Below, in pieces: positions 42,612 through 51,774 of a DNA stretch of 64,000 nt. Under the pieces are notes generated by a model, which was not told the origin of the DNA, made no database searches, and was given only the letters and a program-made list of their open reading frames with translations. The DNA lies in contig NZ_CP159835.1 in NCBI RefSeq assembly GCF_047731265.1, positions 2,294,001-2,358,000 of the forward strand, read 5' to 3'. The DNA is from Patiriisocius sp047731265 (GTDB lineage: Bacteria > Bacteroidota > Bacteroidia > Flavobacteriales > Flavobacteriaceae). How positions within the stretch are numbered: position 1 is the stretch's first letter; every line of letters begins with the position of its first letter. The translations under genes and the position numbers were made by a program.

Positions 42612-44501
42612 TTATTTAATCATCTCATAACTTCGTTTTATAAACTTCGTCATATCTTCCCCTTTTAATAAACCTTTGCTCAATTTTGCCAAATCTAAGG
42701 CTTGATTTACCAAACGTTCTTTTTTCTTAGCAGTCTTCGTGTTTAAAATTTCAGAAACCAATTCATTATTAGTATTTACAATGAGATTGTACATATCTGG
42801 CATTCCGCCTAGACCAAACATTCCACCGCCACCAGATTGTTGCATCTCTTTCATACGACGCATAAATTCCGGCTCCGTAATCGTAAAGGCATTTGCAGCA
42901 CTGTCCATGGATTCTAATTGTACTGAAAACTTTTCTGCTGGAATTGTTGCAGTTAAAAAGGTTTTCAGCGTTTCTTTCTCCTCATCATTTAATTTAGAGA
43001 TGGCTTCTTCATCCTTATTAATTAAATTATCAATATGATCTCCATCCACACGAGCAAAAGAAATTTTCTCTTTGCTTGTTTCCATTTTCTGTATTAAATG
43101 GGCAATAATAGGAGAATCCAATAACAATACTTCGTAGCCTTTGTCTTTAGCAGACTGGATATAACTGTGTTGTTCGTCTTTATTACTAGCATATAGCAAT
43201 ACTAATTTTTCATCTTTATCGGTTTGTGATGCTGCTAGATTTTCTTGTAATTCAGCAAACGTATAATACTTACCGTCTACCGTTGGGTATAGCATAAAAT
43301 CTTGTGCTTTCTCAAAGAATTTATCTTCGGTTAGCATCCCGTATTCGATCACAATTTTAATATCGTTCCATTTGCTGTCAAAATCTTCTCTATTTTCTTT
43401 GAAAAGACTTTTCAGTTTGTCTGCAACTTTACGAGAGATGTAACTAGAAATCTTTTTTACCGCACCATCTGCTTGCAAGTAACTCCTTGAAACATTTAAC
43501 GGGATGTCTGGGGAGTCAATTACTCCGCGAAGCATCGTCAAAAATTCTGGAACAATTCCTTCTACATTGTCTGTTACAAATACTTGGTTTTGATATAATT
43601 GAATCTTATCTTTTTGAACCTGCATATCCTGGCTCATCTTTGGAAAATACAAGATCCCCGTAAGATTAAATGGATAATCTACATTTAAATGAATATTGAA
43701 AAGAGGCTCTTCAAATTGCATTGGGTACAACTCACGGTAAAATTTTGAGTAATCTGCGTCTTTTAACTCGGTAGGTTGTTTTGTCCAAGCGGGAGCAGGG
43801 TTGTTGATGATATTATCAATTTCTTGTGTTGGCGCTTTGTCTTCTTCTTTTGCATCTTCAGGCTTTGGAAGTGTTTCTGTCTTCATCCCAAATTTAATTG
43901 GGATTGGCATAAACTTATTATACTTCACTAGCAATTCTGTGATTTTTGATTCTTCTAAAAACTCCAATTCATCTTCAGAAATATGCAAAACAATCTCAGT
44001 ACCTCTTTCAGTTCTGTCAGTTTCTTCTATCGTATAGTTAGGAGAGCCGTCACAACTCCAATGTGCAGCGGGTGCATCTTTGTAGCTCTTGGTGAAAATC
44101 TCCACCTTCGCGGCCACCATAAATGCAGAATAGAAACCAAGACCAAAATGACCAATAATTCCAGCATCTTCGCCTTTAGTGTCTTTGTATTTTTCAATAA
44201 ACTCTTCCGCTCCAGAAAATGCGATCTGGTTAATGTATTTATCTACTTCTTCCGCAGTCATCCCAATACCTTGGTCGATGATGTGTAGCGTTTTTGCTTC
44301 TTTGTCTATTTTAATTTCAATTTTTGGATTTCCGTAGTCCACACTTACTTCCCCTATGTTTGTTAGGTGCTTTAGTTTAAGCGTGGCATCTGTGGCATTA
44401 CTTACTAGCTCCCGTAAAAATATTTCGTGGTCGCTGTATAAAAATTTCTTGATGAGCGGGAAAATATTTTCAACCGCAACATTAATTGTTCCTGTACTCA
44501 T
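42612..44501 (-). CDS. htpG: Chaperone protein HtpG (Hsp90)
   Basis: This 629-aa ATP-dependent chaperone acts in the cytoplasm on stress-damaged or late-folding clients. The GHKL ATP site is at the N-terminus: ELVSNATDA (E and N of the N box), DQGIGMTAEEV and GHFGLGFYSAFMVA. The middle domain carries the catalytic-arginine region (NVSRSYLQAD), and the C-terminal dimerisation domain ends 'RSYEMIK'. Full length for the family. A perfect 14-bp inverted repeat stands 26 nt before its start codon and may control it. Confidence 0.96.
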   Translation of the reverse strand: MSTGTINVAVENIFPLIKKFLYSDHEIFLRELVSNATDATLKLKHLTNIGEVSVDYGNPKIEIKIDKEAKTLHIIDQGIGMTAEEVDKYINQIAFSGAEEFIEKYKDTKGEDAGIIGHFGLGFYSAFMVAAKVEIFTKSYKDAPAAHWSCDGSPNYTIEETDRTERGTEIVLHISEDELEFLEESKITELLVKYNKFMPIPIKFGMKTETLPKPEDAKEEDKAPTQEIDNIINNPAPAWTKQPTELKDADYSKFYRELYPMQFEEPLFNIHLNVDYPFNLTGILYFPKMSQDMQVQKDKIQLYQNQVFVTDNVEGIVPEFLTMLRGVIDSPDIPLNVSRSYLQADGAVKKISSYISRKVADKLKSLFKENREDFDSKWNDIKIVIEYGMLTEDKFFEKAQDFMLYPTVDGKYYTFAELQENLAASQTDKDEKLVLLYASNKDEQHSYIQSAKDKGYEVLLLDSPIIAHLIQKMETSKEKISFARVDGDHIDNLINKDEEAISKLNDEEKETLKTFLTATIPAEKFSVQLESMDSAANAFTITEPEFMRRMKEMQQSGGGGMFGLGGMPDMYNLIVNTNNELVSEILNTKTAKKKERLVNQALDLAKLSKGLLKGEDMTKFIKRSYEMIK

Positions 44502-44526
44502 GTAAAAAAGTTTAAATTATTATAGG

Positions 44527-44563
44527 TGTAAGAGTTTGGCATTTGTTCGGCCAAACTCTTACA
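44527..44563 (-). promoter_or_regulatory. Inverted repeat upstream of htpG (14 bp, 9-nt spacer)
   Basis: tgtaagagtttggc (44527-44540) and its exact complement gccaaactcttaca (44550-44563) are separated by nine bases. The spacing is that of the CIRCE heat-shock operator but the sequence is not. It could be an operator for a repressor or a 5'-UTR hairpin of the htpG mRNA. Confidence 0.65.
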
Positions 44564-44954
44564 TATTTGTGTTCTATGTTTTCAAAATGAGTACCAAGGT
44601 TTTATTTGTGACAGGATGTCACTTCAGCATCATTTTGATATATTTTTCCTTTCGGAAAACATATCAAAAATCACTCAGTGACTTTTGATGGTTTGTTTTA
44701 CTTAACCCTGTTTGTAATGCTTAACAAATATGTTTTAAGACATTTAATCTCTTAGGAGCTAATTTCTCGATGCTTTCATCATTCCTGTCTTATTTTAGGG
44801 CCTGCCTTGAGGACAGGTAGGTTTGGGATTTTGTTTTTTTAATACTATCTGAGCATGCATCGAGGTGGTTTATTATTTGTTATGTTTTTTGCTGAAAAGA
44901 ATAGCGAGCATATCCTGGGTGTCATCATACAATTGAAATTAAAAAATTAACATT
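44564..44954. other. Intergenic stretch with short inverted repeats
   Basis: No gene was seen. An imperfect palindrome at 44633-44669 pairs ttttgatat with atatcaaaa and ends in ttcc and ggaa. At about 44800-44822 a cctgcc-ggacaggtagg motif resembles the short interspersed GC-rich repeats common in flavobacterial intergenic DNA (compare 47428-47446). Confidence 0.5.
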
Positions 44955-45003
44955 ACTTTGTTTAAACTTTAAGATTTATATTTAAACAAAGTGATTATAT
45001 TTG
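44955..45003 (+). promoter_or_regulatory. Promoter with upstream inverted repeat
   Basis: tatatttg (44996-45003) is a perfect match to TAnnTTTG. Just upstream, actttgtttaaa (44955-44966) and its complement tttaaacaaagt (44981-44992) form a 12-bp inverted repeat with a 14-nt gap, overlapping the place where RNA polymerase would bind. Confidence 0.55.
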
Positions 45004-45009
45004 TAGTCT

Positions 45010-45104
45010 ATATTTAGAGTAATAATAATTCACACTTGTGAATCATTTTATTTTATTGGTTAGGTTGTTTAGAAAAGAGAAGCGAAAGCTTCTCTTTTTG
45101 TTTC
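45010..45104 (+). ncRNA. Candidate small RNA, about 95 nt
   Basis: A clean promoter (-7 at 44996-45003) is followed, with no open frame, by a hairpin attcaca-ct-tgtgaat (about 45030-45045) and then a strong terminator (aaaagagaagc gaaa gcttctcttttt, about 45073-45100). This is a typical stand-alone small RNA layout. The sigma-factor gene starts 139 nt after the terminator. The class is unknown; the flavobacterial Flavo-1 motif and 6S RNA are things to compare with. Confidence 0.45.
45073..45102 (+). terminator. Intrinsic terminator upstream of the sigma-factor gene
   Basis: Stem aaaagagaagc with gcttctcttttt and a GAAA tetraloop, ending in a T-run. No protein gene precedes it on the plus strand for over 6 kb, so it must end a short untranslated transcript. 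Confidence 0.8.
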
Positions 45105-45238
45105 TACACTAATTACCAAGATCCCATTCAATTATAGTTTCCTGTATTTTAGCGTTTTAATTGATAAAAAGGTGCTTTTTTAAACTTTTTGTGCTTTTTT
45201 GTAATTGTTTGTACTTATAGAGTGAAACAATTTTTAAA

Positions 45239-45721
45239 ATGCACAAAACACCGGATTTTGTAAATTTAATTCTAAATCATCAAGGGCTTATTTATAAAAT
45301 AACCCGCGTGTATGTAGACGATGCTGAGGATCAAAAAGATTTGTATCAAGAGATTGTATTTCAGTTATTCAAATCCATCAAGAATTTTAAAGGAAATGCA
45401 AAAATTAGCACTTGGATGTACCGACTCGCTATGAATACTGCCATAGCTTATCTTAATAAAAGCAAACGACAAAAACATAGCATTACTTCCTTTGAGTTGC
45501 CAGATATTCCAGATGACACCAGTGCAGTTACGGAAGAACGAAGCAATCATTTATATACTGCAATAAAAAAGCTCACAGTTATTGAGCGCGGAATTATAGT
45601 CCTCTTTTTAGAAGGAAAGAATTACCGAGAAATAGGAGAGATTACAGGGTTTTCTGAAAGTAATGTAGGCACAAGAATGGGGCGAATCAAACAAAAGTTG
45701 AAAGAATTAATTAAAGAATAA
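45239..45721 (+). CDS. ECF-type RNA polymerase sigma factor
   Basis: This 160-aa sigma factor has region 2 at about 15-80 (DAEDQKDLYQEIVFQLFKSI, STWMYRLAMNTAIAYL). Region 4 is at about 105-158 (LTVIERGIIVLFLEGKNYREIGEITGFSESNVGTRMGRIKQKL). Region 1 and the linker domain of housekeeping sigmas are absent. The next gene, 4 nt on, encodes a membrane protein with a cytoplasmic coiled N-terminus that could be its anti-sigma factor. Target promoters are unknown. Confidence 0.92.
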   Translation: MHKTPDFVNLILNHQGLIYKITRVYVDDAEDQKDLYQEIVFQLFKSIKNFKGNAKISTWMYRLAMNTAIAYLNKSKRQKHSITSFELPDIPDDTSAVTEERSNHLYTAIKKLTVIERGIIVLFLEGKNYREIGEITGFSESNVGTRMGRIKQKLKELIKE

Positions 45722-45725
45722 TACT

Positions 45726-46328
45726 ATGGAGCTAGAAGAAATGAAATCACTCTGGAATGATATGAGTGCCCGTGTAGAAAAATTAGAAATTGTAAACCAA
45801 CAAAATATTATGAAAATGACAGAACAAAAATACCGAAACACATTTAGTAAGATGATGAAAATTGAACTTGTTGGATTTGCAATTTGCCTTATTTTTGGGG
45901 TGGGAGTGCTTTTTAATTTGGATAAAATGAACACTTGGTACCTGTTAATTTGTGGTATTGTAGCGCTCGTTTGTTATCTAATAATTCCTAGCATAGCCAT
46001 ACTCAATATAAAAAGAATGAACAGCTTAAAAATTGCCGTTAGCAACCAGAAAACACTACTCACCGAATTTGCAAAAAGAAAAAAGCGATTGCTATTCCTG
46101 CAACGTTATTCTGGAGTATACGCGTTAATTACATTGTTTGTAACCTTGCCTGTAACTTCCATGATTTCCGATAATGAAGATTTTTTCTTAAAAGAACACA
46201 GCCCGTGGTTGTGGGTATTTGTTGGATTATTAACGATAGGTGTATTGCTGTTCTCTCGCTACGGCTATTCTTGGTATAAAAAAACAACAGCATCTGCAGA
46301 GGCTACGTTAATGGAGTTGGGAGATTGA
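45726..46328 (+). CDS. Membrane protein, probable anti-sigma partner
   Basis: This 200-aa protein has an N-terminal charged helix (MELEEMKSLWNDMSARVEKLEIVNQQNIMKM, about 31 residues) of coiled-coil type. Four transmembrane helices follow (about 48-65, 73-95, 127-147, 162-180). It lacks a classic zinc anti-sigma motif. The 4-nt spacing to the ECF gene and the cytoplasmic helix suggest that it controls that sigma factor. The assignment rests on context. Confidence 0.65.
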   Translation: MELEEMKSLWNDMSARVEKLEIVNQQNIMKMTEQKYRNTFSKMMKIELVGFAICLIFGVGVLFNLDKMNTWYLLICGIVALVCYLIIPSIAILNIKRMNSLKIAVSNQKTLLTEFAKRKKRLLFLQRYSGVYALITLFVTLPVTSMISDNEDFFLKEHSPWLWVFVGLLTIGVLLFSRYGYSWYKKTTASAEATLMELGD

Positions 46329-46438
46329 TATAAGTGCTAGGTACCTTTTCTAAATGTTATGACACAGTTTTGGAAAAGGCTGATTCTTATTAAGTATTAA
46401 AATAAGACCTCGATTCTGCAAATTAGATGACTCTAGAA

Positions 46439-46464
46439 ACCAATTTGAGGATTGGTGTTTTTTT
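46439..46464 (+). terminator. Weak terminator after the sigma/anti-sigma pair
   Basis: Short stem accaat/attggt followed by gttttttt, 111 nt after the membrane-protein stop. The rest of 46329-46724 shows no gene. Confidence 0.35.
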
Positions 46465-46724
46465 GTGTAAGCAGCAGATTCAACTTTATTAAAAAGAAAT
46501 TAGCGTATAAATTAAAGGTCGGTTTTCTGTAAATTCATTCTTCAAATAGCATCAAATATAGTTTTGTTTACCTTCCATTTTTTTATTAGCAAGTCCCAAT
46601 AATTGTCCCGTGTATTTTTATTTATATAACCATTTGATTTTAAGTATTTTACATATAATTCCTTCGTTTTACTTTTATCTTATTGAAATTTTGAATTTCA
46701 ATTTAATTAACTAAAAGAAATATT

Positions 46725-47378
46725 TTGGATTCTAAAAAGGACAATGAAGTTCAACTCATATCAAAGAAACAATTTGAAACACAGTTTAAAAGCAGGTTTG
46801 GAACTGTTGCGGGTTACATACCTAAGGACCTAGAGCAAATAGGCACTTGGTTAAATGATCAAGTTAAAGTTGCCACTTCTAAAAAAGCTAACGAAGGTGA
46901 TGATCTTAGTTTATTGCCATCGGTCAATGCACTCGCAACAATTCTTAAAAATGACAAAAATTTAAATGACGAAGTGTCTGCTATGATACAAGAAGGTTTA
47001 AGCATTTATACAAAATACGAACCCACTGCAAAATATTACGTAGCTACTTTACAAACCCTTTTGATTACATTAAATTTTATGATCCTACAGGCGCCTAAGT
47101 TTATGCCAAAGACGCCTCATTCTTCTTTCCCAATGTCTGGTTTGTTTGTTTACATGATGGCTACTCCTAGTGGTTGATGTGTTTTTAGAAATACCAGTTT
47201 TAATAACGCTTTGCGCGGAACTTTAAAAACTTGGTGTGATTATTTGGATAGTAAATCCTCTTTGGACGTGGTCATGAACAATCCAAATTTTGGTTGGTTG
47301 AGTCCCGCTTCAGTAACCGCTAATAACCTTAATACATTTGTCACTGCAGCCGACAAAGAAAAAGATTCAATGCACTAG
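46725..47378 (+). pseudogene. Broken phosphatidylserine decarboxylase-like gene (N-terminal PSDC domain)
   Basis: A TTG-started frame runs 150 codons to a TGA at 47175-47177 and then continues in the same frame for 66 more codons to TAG at 47376. The joined product contains 'YIPKDLEQIGTWLNDQV', 'FVYMMATPSG' and, after the stop, 'FNNALRGTLKTWCDYLDS' and 'NFGWLSPASV'. These match my recollection of the PSDC domain that precedes the catalytic domain of some phosphatidylserine decarboxylases. The catalytic domain is missing. The gene is therefore interrupted by a nonsense codon and truncated. Confidence 0.7.
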
Positions 47379-47458
47379 GGATTCTCTATAAAATTGCCTA
47401 AACCCCTTAACACATTATGATTTCGTTCCTGCCTGCGGGAGTCAGGTTTCTCCTTTCG

Positions 47459-49960
47459 TTAAAGCGATGGCTTATTATTATTCACCATAAAAATGGAATT
47501 CGCAAAAAACAACTTCCCATTTTCCCAAAAGGATCTAAAGAGTACATCGTCTACTAAATATACAATGCTACCACGACCCATTCTGACCTCTCCAAAAATC
47601 ATTGTATTTTCAAGTTTTGCTTTTGCGGCTGCTCCAGAAAATCCTGATACGCTTACGGCATCTCCTTTTATATAACCAATGTTAAACCCCTTTTTTATAA
47701 ACTCATATGCAGTTGCTCCTTGTTTAAGACTATAATACGTGTCACCATAGCCAAAAGCCATTGGATGCGAATTGTCTAGGGTTACTTTGTAAATGCTTCC
47801 GGTAATAAAGTTTTTTACATTGCTGCGTTCTCGCTGGTTATAAGGAATTAATCGTTCTGCAATTTCTTCTTCAGTTAAGTCTGCTTCTGCATCTTCTTTT
47901 TTATCGTCGCTGGTTTTATTCTTGATGCCAAAACCTTCTTTTCCTTCAAAATTTCCTCCTGAGCGTCCTATAGCAATTACTTTACCACCGCCACGAATCC
48001 ATTCTTTTAGACTGCCCAGCGCTTTTTCATTAAGCATGCTGCTGTATCTGCCTTCTGGCATAATGAGTACATTGTAAGCCGCCAATTTTTTTGGATTAAA
48101 ACGATCTGTATCTATATGCGTTACAGGGTATTTTAATTGCTTCTCAAAAAAGTGCCATGCTGCTCCGTAATTTAAAGATGAAACCCCTTCGCCACGAAGC
48201 ATGGCTATTTTAGGAGGGTTGATCATCTTAATGTTTGGGGACCCAAAATCTGTTCCAGTATCTCCAAAACTAGTGTTGGATGCAAATAAAGTGCGTTTGT
48301 GTTTTGCTGTAATTTCAGCCAATTTTTCATGGAAATTTGAATTCTTTCGGTTGTCACTTTTTGTAATTACTAAACTACCGCGATCAAAATATTTTCCGTT
48401 AAATTTTAAAGGTTGTTCTGTGAACCTCACCTTGATGTTATGCTGTAATAATTCAGCCAGATAGGCCGCGTCTTTCATACTGTTCCACCCTGCAATATAG
48501 CCAGCCGCTTTATGAGGTATTGCAACGTTCACTACGACGGGACTGGTTCCATTTGCTGCAATCAAAACTTCAGAAGCAACACCATCTAATCCATAGGCAT
48601 AAGGGACACTCCAAGCAGTAATATCGTAGGTTAAAGGTTCAGACAATGCTGCGTCTGGCTCAAACAAAACTTTCACCATTTTTCCTTTAGGTTGGTTGGT
48701 AGAAACCACCAAGGCTCCAGTGCCATTTATAGTTCCACGACCGCTACTGTTAAAGTGATATCCAGTAATAGATCCTCCATTGGAATAGCCGTATTTTATT
48801 TCGTGCTTATCCAAGAGTTCGGTGAGGGCTGCGATTTTATCAGGGTGTCCTTGCAATGCATAGCTCTTATATTTAAGACCCTCATTTTTAAAAAATTTTT
48901 TGAATTCAGTATTTAATTCAGCAGCGTTTTTTGAACCCATTTCTACCGTAGAGAGCCCTGTGGTGGTATGATGTGCTACACGGTCTACTAAGGTAAGTTC
49001 ATATCCTTCATCTGTGTTAATGCCTAAACCAGCACGGCCGTGTCCTGCCTGTTCATAAGTCATCCCAATGGCACCCATAAAAGTAGGGTAGGTGTCGCCA
49101 TAACTTGGGTACAATAAATCAAAACGTTCTCGCGTAAAAAACAACCAACCTTCTTCGTCAAAATATTTTGCGTGATTCTTACCTATTTCCGTTTGGAAAT
49201 TACGTTGAAAAGGGGTGATTATTTCGTGAAATGGTTCTGCCGCAGGCGCAAAATAATACGGTTCATTAATTCCTTGTTCGTGAAAATCTACGTGAATGTG
49301 TGGCATCCAAGTATTGTAAACTTTTAAACGTTGTTGCGTTTCTACTTGTGTTGCCCACGCCCAATCGCGGTTAAGGTCAAAGAGGTAATGGTTAGGTCTA
49401 CCGCCAGGCCAAGGCTCATTGTGCTCTGCCGCTTCCTGTAATGCATTATAAGGGGTAGATTTTACTTGGTTGTACCAGTTGGCATACCGGTCTCGTCCAT
49501 CTGGATTTACACAAGGATCTATAATAACGACTGTGTTTTCTAGCCAGGCTTGTTTTTGAGTAATAAGCTGATATAAGGTTTTCATAGCCGCCTCGGAACT
49601 CGAAGCTTCATTGCCGTGCACATTATAACTTAGCCAAACAATCGCTTTTTGAGGGTTCGCTGTGCCTGAGAGTACGCCCGCATTTTTTAAATTATCTTGG
49701 CGAATGCTTTCTAAGCTCTTCATGTTACCTGCGGAAGAGACTACAGCATAGGTTAAAGGTCTGCGTTCATTTGTTTTTCCATATTCGGCAAAATTTACCA
49801 TTGGGCTATTTTCTGCAACGTGTTCAAAATAAGCCACCACAGCGGCATGTCTTGAAAATTGAGTGCCGAGTTCGTAGCCTAGGAATTCGGCTGGGGATTC
49901 TAATTGTGCTTGAACCGAAATAGAAATAAATAAAAAAACAATTGAGATTTTTTGAAGCAT
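47459..49960 (-). CDS. M14 family zinc carboxypeptidase, secreted
   Basis: This 833-aa exported metallopeptidase has a signal peptide to about residue 18. The M14 domain (about 30-370) has zinc ligands His115 and Glu118 (NVHGNEAS) and a later His in HVDFHEQG (about 223-227). DPCVNPDGRDRY supplies the substrate-binding residues, and YEQAGHG is typical of this flavobacterial subgroup. The C-terminal half (about 600-800, MLRGEGVSSLNYGAAWHFFE, VLIMPEGRYSS) resembles a class I glutamine-amidotransferase-like fold without an obvious catalytic triad. Probable role in degrading external peptides. Monocistronic. Confidence 0.9.
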   Translation of the reverse strand: MLQKISIVFLFISISVQAQLESPAEFLGYELGTQFSRHAAVVAYFEHVAENSPMVNFAEYGKTNERRPLTYAVVSSAGNMKSLESIRQDNLKNAGVLSGTANPQKAIVWLSYNVHGNEASSSEAAMKTLYQLITQKQAWLENTVVIIDPCVNPDGRDRYANWYNQVKSTPYNALQEAAEHNEPWPGGRPNHYLFDLNRDWAWATQVETQQRLKVYNTWMPHIHVDFHEQGINEPYYFAPAAEPFHEIITPFQRNFQTEIGKNHAKYFDEEGWLFFTRERFDLLYPSYGDTYPTFMGAIGMTYEQAGHGRAGLGINTDEGYELTLVDRVAHHTTTGLSTVEMGSKNAAELNTEFKKFFKNEGLKYKSYALQGHPDKIAALTELLDKHEIKYGYSNGGSITGYHFNSSGRGTINGTGALVVSTNQPKGKMVKVLFEPDAALSEPLTYDITAWSVPYAYGLDGVASEVLIAANGTSPVVVNVAIPHKAAGYIAGWNSMKDAAYLAELLQHNIKVRFTEQPLKFNGKYFDRGSLVITKSDNRKNSNFHEKLAEITAKHKRTLFASNTSFGDTGTDFGSPNIKMINPPKIAMLRGEGVSSLNYGAAWHFFEKQLKYPVTHIDTDRFNPKKLAAYNVLIMPEGRYSSMLNEKALGSLKEWIRGGGKVIAIGRSGGNFEGKEGFGIKNKTSDDKKEDAEADLTEEEIAERLIPYNQRERSNVKNFITGSIYKVTLDNSHPMAFGYGDTYYSLKQGATAYEFIKKGFNIGYIKGDAVSVSGFSGAAAKAKLENTMIFGEVRMGRGSIVYLVDDVLFRSFWENGKLFFANSIFMVNNNKPSL

Positions 49961-50138
49961 AGCTGGTTTTTGTTATTGTTATGGAAGGTTTTAGTGGACC
50001 AAACAAAGCGTTTTTTTGGATTCTAAAGATACAGGATTTTACATATCCCAAATGCGAACAAGAATTTTTAATATTCAATAACCGACTTAAATTTTTGCCA
50101 AATTCATAATTCATAATTCCGAATTCTTAATTATCCGC

Positions 50139-50146
50139 TATTTTTG
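50139..50146 (+). promoter_or_regulatory. Candidate -7 box of bshC
   Basis: tatttttg matches TAnnTTTG, 23 nt before the bshC ATG. No well-spaced -33 element was found. Confidence 0.45.
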
Positions 50147-50169
50147 AAGACACAGCCTTTAAAAAACCC

Positions 50170-51765
50170 ATGCAGAAAACGAAACTAAGCTATGCCGAAA
50201 CGCGCTATGAATCCCAAACGATATTGGATTATTTAGCCGAAAAAGAATCGTTAAAATCGTTCTACGGAAGGTTTCCGGAACTAGAAAATTTTAAAATACA
50301 AATGGCCGAAAAAGCGGCTGGTTTTAAACAGCAATCGCGTGAAGTCTTAGTACAACAACTCAAACAACAATACGCTGGTTTTAAAGCTTCAGCAGCAACC
50401 CAGGCAAATATTAATTCTCTTTTAGAACCAAACACTTTTACAGTAGCCACAGGGCATCAGCTCAATCTTTTTACAGGGCCATTATATTTTTTATACAAGA
50501 TTTTTTCAGTTATTAATCTTGCTGAACAATTAAATATAAGCTATCCAAAGACACACACGGTTCCCTTATACTGGATGGCGACAGAAGACCACGATTTTGA
50601 GGAGATTAACCATTTCAACTTTAGAGGAAAAAAGGTTCCTTGGAATAGAAAAGATGGCGGTGCTGTAGGGGAGTTAACTACTGAGGGTTTAGAGGAGCTG
50701 TCTAAATTACTTCAAAAAACTTTTGGTGTCACTCCATTTGGAAAAAGACTCCTACAGCTATTTAAAGATTCATATTGCAATCATAAGACCTTAGATGCTG
50801 CCACACGATTTTTGGGAAATGAACTTTTTAAGGAATATGGATTGGTCATTATAGACGGGAATGATGCAAACTTAAAAAAAGCATTTATTCCCTATGCAGA
50901 AAAGGAATTACTTCAACAAACAGCCTACAAAAAAGTAACCGAAACGACTGAACGCCTTTTGCATAAGGGATACAAGGAGCAGGTGCATCCTCGTGAAATC
51001 AATTTGTTTTATTTAAAGGAAGGAATCCGCGAACGTATTGTTGAAGTGGATCAAAAGTTCTACGTCAATGAAACGGATATCGTTTTTACAAAAGAGGCGA
51101 TTTTACAAGAACTGCAACAACATCCTGAGCGTTTTTCTCCCAATGCCTTGTTGCGTCCATTATTTCAAGAAGTAATTTTACCCAACCTTTGTTACACGGG
51201 TGGAGGTGGAGAACTTGCTTATTGGTTTCAGTTAAAAAATTATTTTGAAGAAGTTAAGGTGCCGTTTCCTATTTTGTTAAGACGTAATTCTGTGCTGTTA
51301 ATTTCTGAAAAAGAATCAGAGAAATTAAAGAAATTAGAGGTCGCTATTTCTCATTTATTTCAGAAGCAAGAGGCGTTAGAGGCTACTTTTACTAAAAAAG
51401 TTTCAGAAATTAAAATTGATTTCACACCGCAAAAAGAATTGTTGAAAAATCAATTTGAAGATTTATATGTATTGGCTAAAAAAACCGATGCTTCCTTCAA
51501 AGGCGCAGTGGGAGCTCAAGAAAAAAAGCAAATTAACGGCTTAGAATATTTAGAAAAGAGATTGTTGAAGGCTCAAAAAAGGAAGCTTTCTGAGCAGTTA
51601 GAAAGACTTACTGAGATTCAAGATTCGCTTTTTCCGAATCAAAATTTACAAGAACGCGTTACTAATTTTTCAGAATTCTATTTGGACTACGGCGATGATC
51701 TGTTTACAGTTTTAAAAGAAAATTTAGACCCGTTGTGTCACGATTTTACAATTTTGGAATTTTAA
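50170..51765 (+). CDS. bshC: Bacillithiol biosynthesis cysteine-adding enzyme BshC
   Basis: This 531-aa enzyme adds cysteine to glucosaminyl-malate to finish bacillithiol, the low-molecular-weight thiol of many Firmicutes and Bacteroidota. Signature segments are GHQLNLFTGPLYFLYKIF and PLYWMATEDHDFEEINHF (Rossmann-like core), then LLRPLFQEVILPNLCYTGGGGELAYW. A long coiled coil (about 395-500) precedes the C-terminus. Length and motifs fit the family. bshA and bshB are not in the window. Confidence 0.95.
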   Translation: MQKTKLSYAETRYESQTILDYLAEKESLKSFYGRFPELENFKIQMAEKAAGFKQQSREVLVQQLKQQYAGFKASAATQANINSLLEPNTFTVATGHQLNLFTGPLYFLYKIFSVINLAEQLNISYPKTHTVPLYWMATEDHDFEEINHFNFRGKKVPWNRKDGGAVGELTTEGLEELSKLLQKTFGVTPFGKRLLQLFKDSYCNHKTLDAATRFLGNELFKEYGLVIIDGNDANLKKAFIPYAEKELLQQTAYKKVTETTERLLHKGYKEQVHPREINLFYLKEGIRERIVEVDQKFYVNETDIVFTKEAILQELQQHPERFSPNALLRPLFQEVILPNLCYTGGGGELAYWFQLKNYFEEVKVPFPILLRRNSVLLISEKESEKLKKLEVAISHLFQKQEALEATFTKKVSEIKIDFTPQKELLKNQFEDLYVLAKKTDASFKGAVGAQEKKQINGLEYLEKRLLKAQKRKLSEQLERLTEIQDSLFPNQNLQERVTNFSEFYLDYGDDLFTVLKENLDPLCHDFTILEF

Positions 51766-51774
51766 TTAGAAGGA

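Noticed and set aside
42739..44288. Plus-strand frames opposite htpG
   Set aside because: They are short antisense frames within a clear full-length htpG.
44527..44563. Calling the htpG inverted repeat a CIRCE element
   Set aside because: The spacer length fits but the arm sequence does not match the conserved CIRCE arms.
47175..47177. Selenocysteine codon
   Set aside because: No SECIS-like hairpin is evident directly after the TGA, and the gene is also truncated, so a nonsense change is simpler.
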